This document shows, piece by piece, positions 1-5,840 of a DNA stretch of 14,983 bases. The translations under genes and the position numbers were made by a program. The DNA comes from Bacillota bacterium (GTDB taxonomy: Bacteria; Eremiobacterota; SpSt-956; JAKJGF01): contig JAKPQU010000299.1 in assembly GCA_029555925.1 (NCBI GenBank), positions 1 to 14,983 on the forward strand. The letters run 5' to 3'. The notes below the pieces were generated by a model. That model was not told the DNA's origin. It did not search any database and was given only the letters and a program-made list of their open reading frames with translations. Position 1 is the stretch's first letter. Every line of letters begins with the position of its first letter.

Positions 1-43
1 ATAAGGGCTAATTTATTGTCTGTAAAACAAATTAAATAAGGCA
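1..43. repeat. 43-nt direct repeat, left end of window
   Basis: The first 43 bases are identical to the last 43 bases of the window (14941-14983). The first 32 of them occur a third time at 12424-12455, where they form the tail of a longer dispersed repeat. An exact match that stops at both window edges suggests a circular molecule with overlapping ends, or a contig that ends inside a repeat. The internal third copy means circularity cannot be assumed. Confidence 0.9.
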
Positions 44-47
44 GATT

Positions 48-118
48 ATTTTTCTTCGTAAGAGCCTGTCAGGCAGAAGCTGATAAATGGTTACTAATTT
101 ACCTGTAGCGGTACTTAG
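48..118 (-). repeat. Inverted copy of the dispersed repeat head
   Basis: Read on the minus strand, this stretch matches the head of the repeat at 14843-14912. The 21 nt at 98-118 are the perfect reverse complement of 14843-14863. The 12 nt at 70-81 match 14879-14890, and the 10 nt at 48-57 match 14903-14912, with nearly equal spacing. A short palindrome (GCCTG-T-CAGGC, 64-74) lies inside. With the copy at the other end it forms imperfect ~70-nt inverted repeats around nearly the whole window. Confidence 0.8.
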
Positions 119-165
119 TACTGACAGCGATAATTATCTCACTGATTGGTTAAATTATAACCGAC

Positions 166-313
166 AAATCTCTGCGTGGTGCTCTGGAGCAAAAAAAATC
201 ATATTACAAGAAACTACAAAATATGTCTTAATATAAACCTGGGATGATGCCAGTTATAACAGAAATAGACGAAGGCGATATTTTTTTTGCGTAAGAGTGC
301 CACGCAGAGATTT
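166..313. repeat. 20-nt imperfect inverted repeat pair
   Basis: Bases 166-185 and 294-313 are reverse complements with two mismatches, 108 nt apart, around the core TCTCTGCGTGG / CCACGCAGAGA. They could be ends of a small insertion or the arms of a long structured leader. No transposase is nearby. Confidence 0.6.
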
Positions 314-316
314 AGC

Positions 317-342
317 TGGTGCCATATTTATCGCTGGCACCA
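317..342. repeat. Perfect 8-bp hairpin before the methyltransferase
   Basis: TGGTGCCA at 317-324 and TGGCACCA at 335-342 are perfect reverse complements around a 10-nt loop. It ends about 14 nt before the chosen ATG at 356, so it would lie in the 5' leader and might affect translation. No T-run follows, so it is not a standard terminator. Confidence 0.55.
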
Positions 343-355
343 CTTAGAAAACTGG

Positions 356-1048
356 ATGCTTACAAATAAGAAAATGATCCGGGAATTTTTTGAAGTTTTA
401 TTTATATCCATAGAAAATTCAATCTATAATTTAATTCAGAAGGTAAAAGAGTTTTTTTTGTTTTTTCCTGATATGAGATTTTTTATTCTGGATATGTTCC
501 TCTATTTTACCTATCTCTTTTCTTCCCCTTTTCGCCTCAGAAAATCTGAAGGACATGATCTTCCCGTTGCTTTTGATGAGTTAACTTACGGAGAAACCTA
601 TTATTTTACAGCCAGGGATATATTGAAGAAAGTAAATTTCACATCTGATGATTTATTTATAGATGTAGGAAGCGGCAGAGGAAAAATGGTTTTTTTCGTA
701 TCTATGTATTTTCATGCAAAAGCTACCGGTATAGATATTCTTCCTACTTTTGTAAACAGAAGCAATTATCTGGCAGAAAAATTAAATCTTAAAGATACGC
801 GCTTTATACTCTCTGACGGCAGAAATTTTGATTTTTCCTCGGGAACAGTTATTTATCTCGCCGGTACATGCTTTTCCGATTCTTCTGTTTCTCTATTATT
901 GAAATCCCTCCGCTCTGCCCCTGAAGGAGCAAAAATAATAACCCTGTCTTATCCTCTGAAGGCAGATTATTTGAAAGTAATTTCGAAAGAGATAAAGTAT
1001 TTTTCATGGGGAAAAAATACTGTTTTTATTCATGAAAAAATAAATTAA
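356..1048 (+). CDS. Class I SAM-dependent methyltransferase
   Basis: Predicted methyltransferase of 230 residues from the ATG at 356. The SAM-binding signature is clear: FIDVGSGRGK, with motif I at residues 103-109 (DVGSGRG), followed by an acidic motif II at TGID (D127) ending the next strand. The preceding TYGETYYFTARDIL segment resembles the N-terminal cap of DOT1-like and related methyltransferases, but I cannot identify the substrate. Residues ~35-57 are very rich in Phe, Leu and Tyr and may associate with the membrane. The start is uncertain: neither ATG (356 or 374) has a good Shine-Dalgarno, and an in-frame TTG at 287 would add 23 unlikely residues that cross inverted repeats. It precedes the comB-like gene by 68 nt of repeat sequence. 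Family call is good, role unknown. Confidence 0.75.
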   Translation: MLTNKKMIREFFEVLFISIENSIYNLIQKVKEFFLFFPDMRFFILDMFLYFTYLFSSPFRLRKSEGHDLPVAFDELTYGETYYFTARDILKKVNFTSDDLFIDVGSGRGKMVFFVSMYFHAKATGIDILPTFVNRSNYLAEKLNLKDTRFILSDGRNFDFSSGTVIYLAGTCFSDSSVSLLLKSLRSAPEGAKIITLSYPLKADYLKVISKEIKYFSWGKNTVFIHEKIN

Positions 1049-1082
1049 GTGAAAGGTGAAAAGTGAGTAGTGAGTGGTGAAC
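1049..1082. repeat. GTGAGTAGTGA-type repeat
   Basis: A run of GTGAAAGGTGAAAAGTGAGT-like units begins right after the methyltransferase stop codon. The same GTGAG(T/C)AGTGA words form inverted pairs at 3178-3228 and 5343-5410. This copy stands alone, without a facing arm. Confidence 0.6.
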
Positions 1083-1083
1083 A

Positions 1084-1111
1084 CGCATCGCATTACGCAT
1101 CACGTATTACG
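1084..1111. repeat. 28-nt CACG/TTACG repeat, copy 1
   Basis: A 28-nt unit built of TTACG and CACG words. Related 28-nt units lie at 3279-3306, 5787-5814 and 8939-8966, each in the leader of a gene. It ends only 5 nt before the start codon of the comB-like gene, where a Shine-Dalgarno would be expected. Confidence 0.65.
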
Positions 1112-1116
1112 AATTT

Positions 1117-1794
1117 ATGAAAATAAAAAAATTATATGGTATAAAAGGAGCCAGAAAAGCTACAGGACTTACTGTCGTGGTGGATATCTTTCGTGCTGCC
1201 ACTACTGCCTCCTATATTCTGGCACAAGGAGCTAAATATATAATTCCCGTATCGACAGAAGAGGAAGCTTTTCTCTTAAAAAAAGAAAACCCCTCTTATT
1301 TACTTGCAGGTGAACAGGATGGGTATAAGATAAATGGTTTTGATTATGGTAATTCTCCCTTTGAAATTTCAAGATCTGACATAAGAGATAAAATTATTGT
1401 TCACAGAACCACTCAGGGCACCCAGGGGCTTTTAAATGCAGTCTCTGCAGATGCTGTTATTTTCGGTTCATTTACAACAGTCTCATCCGTGAGGGATTAT
1501 ATAAAATTTTTATTGCCTCACGAGGTTTCTATTGTTGCCATGGACGGTCCTGAAAGTGAAGATGATAAATTTGCCTTTTTCCTGGAAGAAATGTTACTTG
1601 GTGGTAAGCCTGTAATGAAACCTGTTGTTGATTATCTTAAAACCTTCAGATCTGCTCAAAAATTTTTATCTCCTTCCATATCTGAATTTCCGAAAGAAGA
1701 TTTTTATCTTTCTCTTGAACAGGATAAATTTAATTTTACAGTGATTTTTCAGGATAAAATTTTAGTGAAAAAATATAGTAATGAAAATTTGTAA
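1117..1794 (+). CDS. comB: 2-phosphosulfolactate phosphatase-like protein (ComB family)
   Basis: ComB-family protein of 225 residues, the usual family length. ComB hydrolyses 2-phosphosulfolactate to sulfolactate, a step of coenzyme M synthesis in methanogens. Bacterial homologues are common and often of unknown role. Family signatures in order: VVVDIFRAATTASYIL (residues ~20-35, matching the family VDVLRATTT motif), the LLAGEQDGYKINGFDYGNSP block (~62-81), VHRTTQGTQGL (~95-105), where the family has TTTNGT or TTQGT, and FGSFTTVSSV (~115-124). No other coenzyme M gene is in view, so the physiological substrate is open. The ATG at 1117 gives the expected N-terminus, but the sequence before it is the CACG/TTACG repeat with no Shine-Dalgarno. 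Start certainty is therefore moderate, family certainty high. Confidence 0.85.
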   Translation: MKIKKLYGIKGARKATGLTVVVDIFRAATTASYILAQGAKYIIPVSTEEEAFLLKKENPSYLLAGEQDGYKINGFDYGNSPFEISRSDIRDKIIVHRTTQGTQGLLNAVSADAVIFGSFTTVSSVRDYIKFLLPHEVSIVAMDGPESEDDKFAFFLEEMLLGGKPVMKPVVDYLKTFRSAQKFLSPSISEFPKEDFYLSLEQDKFNFTVIFQDKILVKKYSNENL

Positions 1795-1811
1795 AATAAT
1801 AAAAAATGCTC

Positions 1812-1840
1812 TTTACTTTTTTTTCTAATGTCGTGATATA
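1812..1840 (+). promoter_or_regulatory. Weak candidate promoter before the EF-hand gene
   Basis: TTTACT at 1812-1817 and GATATA at 1835-1840 are spaced 17 nt apart, and TATATT overlaps two bases further on. The match is only moderate and the region is very AT-rich, so this is tentative. It would suit a separately transcribed gene that ends at the hairpin at 3121-3146. Confidence 0.25.
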
Positions 1841-1898
1841 TTATTAAATAATTATGAAATAAAAAGCATGGCTTTTAATAATGAGGAGGGAAAGAAAT

Positions 1899-3092
1899 AT
1901 GTTTGGAATTCAGGGGTTTGGTTATGCAGGAGCAGCCTATGGTATAGGTATGAATTACGGTGGTTTTGGAGGCTTCTCTGGAGTCTATGGCGGTTTTTAC
2001 GGGATGAATCAGTTCGCCAATTTATTTGGAGGTCAGAACTATTCAAATAGTTTTTCTCAGGCCGGTTCTACTTCCTATGTGCCCAATCTTCAGATCGGTC
2101 AGCATGGTTACGGACAGGATAGTTCCTGGAGCAGAAGCGTTTCCGAGTCAGGACAGCAGAATTTCTGGGGAGGACAATATAACAGGGCTGAAGCAGGATC
2201 CTATCAGAATACCATGTATGAATATGATAAACAGAAAGCAGTCGATTATCACTTTCAGCAGGGACAGCAGTGGCATAATAAGGATGTTCAGACACAGAAA
2301 GAAACCAAATATTATGATCCTGTTATTCTGGATCTCAATGGAGATGGGAAACTGGATGTAACAGGAAGAGATAATTCTCTTCAGAATGTGAATTATAAAG
2401 AATCTACCACTACAAGTCAGACCAACAGAAGAACTACTGCCGCAGAAAGATCTGCCACAGGTAAACATATGGCCACTGATAAGACAACTACAACAACAAA
2501 GGAATGGGATACCCAGAAAGACTGGAATAACAAGATTAATTATGATGTAGATGGGGATGGAAAAACAGATCGTACGGAATGGATGAAAAAAGGTTCCCAG
2601 GATGGTCTTCTGGTATGGGATAATAATAAAGACGGGAAGATTACCGGAAATGAACTTATGAATGAAAGTTCTATCGACGGGAAACAGAATACTTATAAGA
2701 GCGGCTGGGAGAAAGTCCTTGCTCTCGGTGATACCAATAAAGACGGAAAAATCAGCGGAGATGAAATGAAGAATTTCTCTGTATGGGTTGATAAAAACGG
2801 TGATGGTATAACGGATCCGGGAGAATTACAGACTGCACAGCAGATGGGTATTATGGAACTCAACCCGCAGGAAGGAAGCTTTACAAGAAGAAAAGAAGTT
2901 GCCCAGGAAAGCGGTTCCTATGCAAATGCCTATAACGGAGGCTATGATGCATTCGGAAATAACTGGAGTAATCAGAGTAAGGCAAATGCCTATAATTATA
3001 ACGATCAGTGGGGTAATAATTATTCCCAGGCCGGCAGCCAGGCCAACAGCTATGGCGGTGGATTTGGTGGCGGATTTGGCTGGTACTGGTAA
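1899..3092 (+). CDS. EF-hand-type calcium-binding protein with Gly/Tyr/Asn-rich ends
   Basis: A 397-residue protein with five Asp-rich loops of the form DxNxDG: D145LNGDGKLD, D216VDGDGKTDRTE, D241NNKDGKITGNE, D278TNKDGKISGDE and D298KNGDGITDPGE. The last four have Glu at loop position 12, as in functional EF-hands. The PVILDLNGDG block resembles modules in large secreted calcium-binding and RTX-like proteins. Residues 1-70 are rich in Gly, Tyr and Phe, and residues 340-397 in Asn, Tyr, Gln and Gly, ending GGGFGWYW. No signal peptide is visible, so surface or secreted location is only inference. The start is ATG 1899, not the upstream in-frame ATG 1881, because GGAGG at 1885-1889 sits 9 nt before 1899. 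The rho-independent-like hairpin at 3121 follows the stop. Exact role unknown. Confidence 0.8.
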   Translation: MFGIQGFGYAGAAYGIGMNYGGFGGFSGVYGGFYGMNQFANLFGGQNYSNSFSQAGSTSYVPNLQIGQHGYGQDSSWSRSVSESGQQNFWGGQYNRAEAGSYQNTMYEYDKQKAVDYHFQQGQQWHNKDVQTQKETKYYDPVILDLNGDGKLDVTGRDNSLQNVNYKESTTTSQTNRRTTAAERSATGKHMATDKTTTTTKEWDTQKDWNNKINYDVDGDGKTDRTEWMKKGSQDGLLVWDNNKDGKITGNELMNESSIDGKQNTYKSGWEKVLALGDTNKDGKISGDEMKNFSVWVDKNGDGITDPGELQTAQQMGIMELNPQEGSFTRRKEVAQESGSYANAYNGGYDAFGNNWSNQSKANAYNYNDQWGNNYSQAGSQANSYGGGFGGGFGWYW

Positions 3093-3120
3093 TTTGAGAG
3101 TCTTATAAATTAATTAAAAA

Positions 3121-3146
3121 ACCGCTTGTCCGAAAGGATAAGCGGT
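3121..3146 (+). terminator. GNRA-loop hairpin after the EF-hand gene
   Basis: ACCGCTTGTCC (3121-3131) pairs with GGATAAGCGGT (3136-3146) through 11 pairs, one of them G-U, closed by a GAAA tetraloop. It lies 28 nt after the stop codon. AAAAA precedes it and AATATTATTT follows. The T-tract is poor, so termination may be partial or the stem may act as a 3' stabiliser. Confidence 0.65.
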
Positions 3147-3177
3147 AATATTATTTATAAGGTCAGAGTATATAATC

Positions 3178-3228
3178 AGTGAGCAGTGAGTGGTGAGCAG
3201 GTAATCCACTCACTATTCACTACTCACT
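3178..3228. repeat. GTGAG-type imperfect inverted repeat
   Basis: The arm at 3178-3201 (AGTGAGCAGTGAGTGGTGAG...) faces 3206-3228 (CCACTCACTATTCACTACTC...) with a few mismatches and a loop of only 4 nt. Transcribed, it would form a long hairpin in the leader of the 663-residue gene. Confidence 0.7.
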
Positions 3229-3255
3229 AACAGCCATGACCGATCCGGTCACAAC

Positions 3256-3318
3256 GAAGTATGAGAATTTGTTCCTCCCGTCACGGGTTACGGGTTACGC
3301 GTTACGATTCTTATATGA
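3256..3318. repeat. 63-nt composite repeat, copy 1 (contains the CACG/TTACG unit)
   Basis: This stretch is nearly identical to 8916-8978, beginning ATGAGAATTTGTTCCTCCCG, followed by the 28-nt CACG/TTACG unit (3279-3306) and GATTC(T/C)TATAT. The outer ATGAGAAT and ATTCTTAT can pair, enclosing the inner unit. A GACCG-ATC-CGGTC stem lies just upstream (3238-3250). Both copies sit before a gene start (3346 and 8999). Confidence 0.85.
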
Positions 3319-3345
3319 AATTATTGAAAGGAGTTTTTATAGAAA

Positions 3346-5337
3346 ATGATAGCTATTTTCCCACCACCTGTTACAGCTCTTATAGATAAGGCGAATGATG
3401 TTTATCAGAAAAGAGCGTCAGTCAAAGAATTAAAAGAAGTTCTGGATTATGCAAAAACCTTTCATGAGAGAAGCAGAAGTTATTTTATGTTTTTTAATAA
3501 ATCCAGGGTTGAAGATAAAGAAGTCCTGAGATTAAATGAAGAAATGCTTTATCACTGTAAAAAACTTGATGAAGCTTTTGTAAAAATGGAAGAATTTATA
3601 AAAACAGAGAAGAACGAATTACTCTTTGAAGCAGTAATCATGGTTCAGGAAGCTTCTTATATGATTTCAGAAACTACGAGAGCGCTGAAAAGAATAAAGG
3701 AAAATTTTCAAAGATTCTCTCCTATGGACATAATAGATGATTTTATAAAAATAGCTGTGAATGTATATAATGGTGTTTTTGAAAAAACTGCACTTCTGGA
3801 AAAAATTCCCTTTATTGTGATATGGAAACAGGCTATTGAGAGTGATTTTCTTAAATTTAAAGAGAAATATCCTGAAGCAGAAGAGCTGAATACAAATATG
3901 GCAAATTCTCTGTCTTATATAGAAAGAGGAATAGGTGCCATATATACCTTTACAGAACAGGGAAACAGAGAAGATCTCATGAACGGCATGAGAATTCTCG
4001 GAGTTGTTTCAGGCGACCTGCAGGGATTTTTGAATGAAATGGGAGATTACAGAACAAAGAAATGTAAATACACGTCAAATATTCATGCAGATGAGTTTCT
4101 TTCCATATGTTACAATCTTATAGAAAATAATAGTACACCTGAAGAAGCAAAAAAAATTCTTGATGGGTTCAAAACCTATTTCAAAGGTATAGAAGAAGAA
4201 ATTGAAAGATTCCAGAAGGATTTTATGGTAAGATTGCCTGTTAAAGATGAGTTTATAGAAGATATTGATAGATATATAAGGGACATAAACAATTATCTGT
4301 CAGAAATAGATAAAATACTTACGGATAAAGAAGAAGAAACTCTGGATAAAGAGTGTCTTTCAGGATTTCTGAAAAAATTAAATGAAGATTTTGATTCTTT
4401 ACAGAAAAAGAAATCGGAATTTTACGGTAAATCTCTTCAGGAAAAGGATCTTTCCGGAGATGTGGAGATGCTTCAGTTAAGGGATATAATAAAAGGTCTT
4501 TATAACAGAATAGTCCCTGTGTCTGCTCTTCAGGAAGCGCTTATACCTCTCTGCGGGAGGACATCATCTCTTCTGGAAAGGACAGATAAATTTTTATCAG
4601 AGAAAGAAGATGAGAAAATAAGAGCGATTCATAGAGCTCTTGAATCCAGAAAAATGGCTTTTTCAGAACTTGAAAGTTATGTAATTGACAGAGTGGAAGA
4701 TCATCTCTTTGATGCCCTTGAAACAATAGAAGAAACCTATGATGATCTCCTGGGAACTGAAGAAATACTTTCTCAAAAAGAAACTGAAAAGAACATGATA
4801 GCATGTTTTAAATGTTCCACCATGAATCCGAAAGGCCAGAAGATATGCAGCAAATGCGGAGCGAAACTGCCATTTGCATCTGTAGGAAATATGGAGAACA
4901 CTTCTATTGAAGTTGTTATGGAAGAGGGAAAAGGGTCCGATGAAGGTATGAAATATGAAGAGATTAAAGAACTGAGAGAACTTACAGATAATGTCCTTCA
5001 GGGGTTAAGGCCTTCTGAAGATCTCCGTAAACCTCTCGGAAAGATTATTGAAAAAATCGGAGAGAATAAAAAAGCTTTCAAGGAATTTATAACACCTTAT
5101 CTGGAAAAACATGGTGATGATAAAGAGCTTAAATCCAGTGCGGAAGAACTTACAAAAATATTCAATGAGCTGGATAATGCCACATCACAGATGAACAGTT
5201 ATTTTATAAAGGAAAAGAGAGATGAATATCTTTCTGCAGGTCTTGAAGATTTTCTTAAAGCAGTAAATGAACTTCAAAAATTCCAGGAGCGTATGACGGA
5301 ATTATTGAAAAAGAAAAAGCCGGCAGGGAAGAGGTGA
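3346..5337 (+). CDS. Helical coiled-coil protein with central zinc ribbon
   Basis: A 663-residue protein I do not recognise. Nearly all of it is charged, Glu/Lys-rich and predicted helical, with heptad-like stretches, for example residues 330-420 and 590-655. A single zinc-ribbon knuckle interrupts it: C487-x2-C490-x10-C501-x2-C504, in the context ACFKCSTMNPKGQKICSKCG. This divides an N-terminal helical region of ~480 residues from a C-terminal one of ~155. No signal peptide or membrane segment is visible, so it is probably cytoplasmic. ATG 3346 is the first start after an in-frame TAG. AAGGAG precedes it with a rather long 12-nt spacing. A scaffold or adaptor role is possible but only inferred. 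The cupin gene follows after a short repeat-filled gap. Confidence 0.75.
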   Translation: MIAIFPPPVTALIDKANDVYQKRASVKELKEVLDYAKTFHERSRSYFMFFNKSRVEDKEVLRLNEEMLYHCKKLDEAFVKMEEFIKTEKNELLFEAVIMVQEASYMISETTRALKRIKENFQRFSPMDIIDDFIKIAVNVYNGVFEKTALLEKIPFIVIWKQAIESDFLKFKEKYPEAEELNTNMANSLSYIERGIGAIYTFTEQGNREDLMNGMRILGVVSGDLQGFLNEMGDYRTKKCKYTSNIHADEFLSICYNLIENNSTPEEAKKILDGFKTYFKGIEEEIERFQKDFMVRLPVKDEFIEDIDRYIRDINNYLSEIDKILTDKEEETLDKECLSGFLKKLNEDFDSLQKKKSEFYGKSLQEKDLSGDVEMLQLRDIIKGLYNRIVPVSALQEALIPLCGRTSSLLERTDKFLSEKEDEKIRAIHRALESRKMAFSELESYVIDRVEDHLFDALETIEETYDDLLGTEEILSQKETEKNMIACFKCSTMNPKGQKICSKCGAKLPFASVGNMENTSIEVVMEEGKGSDEGMKYEEIKELRELTDNVLQGLRPSEDLRKPLGKIIEKIGENKKAFKEFITPYLEKHGDDKELKSSAEELTKIFNELDNATSQMNSYFIKEKRDEYLSAGLEDFLKAVNELQKFQERMTELLKKKKPAGKR

Positions 5338-5342
5338 GAAAC

Positions 5343-5410
5343 AGTGAACATTGAGCAGTGACCAGTGACCAGTATTATTTCCGATCACTGCTTATTGCTC
5401 AATGTTCACT
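5343..5410. repeat. 26-nt inverted repeat between zinc-ribbon and cupin genes
   Basis: Bases 5343-5368 and 5385-5410 are reverse complements at 23 of 26 positions. The outer 15 are perfect (AGTGAACATTGAGCA / TGCTCAATGTTCACT) and the loop is 16 nt. Its words belong to the GTGAGTAGTGA family. It occupies almost the whole gap and ends 5 nt before the cupin ATG, so a folded transcript could act as a terminator-like or translation-blocking structure. Confidence 0.85.
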
Positions 5411-5415
5411 CTTCA

Positions 5416-5778
5416 ATGCATATAAAAAAATTACAGGACTGCAAAGAAATCATATCGGGAGACAACTGCCGTTTAAGAGAAATCTTAAATCCCCTGAAAG
5501 ATGAACTTGCAATACGTTACAGTATGGCCCATGCAGTGGTTGCTCCCGGTGACACTACTTTCAGACACAGACTGACCGGTTCCGAAGTTTACTATATAAT
5601 AAGCGGCAAAGGAATTATGTATATAGATTCTGAAGATAGGAATGTAGGAGAAGGTGACACAGTTTATATTCCTCCACGGGCCATACAATGTATAAAAAAT
5701 ACGGGAGAAGAGGAACTGGTATTTATCTGCATAGTTGATCCGCCCTGGAAACCGGACGACGAAGAGATTTTACGATAA
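5416..5778 (+). CDS. Small single-domain cupin protein
   Basis: A 120-residue conserved-barrel cupin. Motif 1 reads PGDTTFRHRLTGSEVYYII (~residues 44-62): first His and Glu are present, but the usual second His of HxH is Leu. Motif 2 reads GDTVYIPPRAIQCIKN, where the usual His is Gln. The ending CIVDPPWKPDDEEIL is typical of a widespread bacterial cupin subfamily with these same substitutions, so metal binding, if any, uses a variant ligand set. Substrate unknown. The ATG at 5416 is chosen because an upstream in-frame GTG (5365) would translate the inverted repeat. No Shine-Dalgarno is visible. Nothing in the neighbourhood reveals a pathway. Confidence 0.8.
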   Translation: MHIKKLQDCKEIISGDNCRLREILNPLKDELAIRYSMAHAVVAPGDTTFRHRLTGSEVYYIISGKGIMYIDSEDRNVGEGDTVYIPPRAIQCIKNTGEEELVFICIVDPPWKPDDEEILR

Positions 5779-5786
5779 ATACGGTT

Positions 5787-5814
5787 ATGCACGCGTCACG
5801 CGTTACCCGTCACG
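5787..5814. repeat. 28-nt CACG/TTACG repeat, copy 3
   Basis: A 28-nt run of GTCACG / GTTAC words between the cupin and TPR-CHAT genes. It is related to units at 1084, 3279 and 8939. An in-frame ATG at its left end would extend the CHAT protein by 18 residues, but this would mask the signal peptide. Confidence 0.65.
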
Positions 5815-5840
5815 ATTATTATAAGGGAGGTTATTTAAAA

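Larger units (their letters stand above)
119..355. other. Non-coding leader with inverted repeats
   Basis: I see no credible gene here before the methyltransferase. Two inverted repeats are visible: 166-185 pairs with 294-313 (18 of 20 positions complementary), and 317-324 pairs perfectly with 335-342 around a 10-nt loop. An upstream TTG start at 287 could extend the next gene into this region, but it would translate through these repeats and has no clear ribosome binding site. No convincing promoter was found. Confidence 0.5.

Noticed and set aside
48..342. Inverted repeats as ends of an insertion sequence or integron attC sites
   Set aside because: No transposase or integrase frame is present, and no attC core sequences are seen.
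1881..1898. Upstream ATG for the EF-hand gene
   Set aside because: It overlaps the Shine-Dalgarno that serves ATG 1899.
1049..5410. GTGAG and CACG/TTACG repeats as CRISPR arrays
   Set aside because: There is no regular repeat-spacer alternation. Copies are single or inverted pairs in separate gaps.
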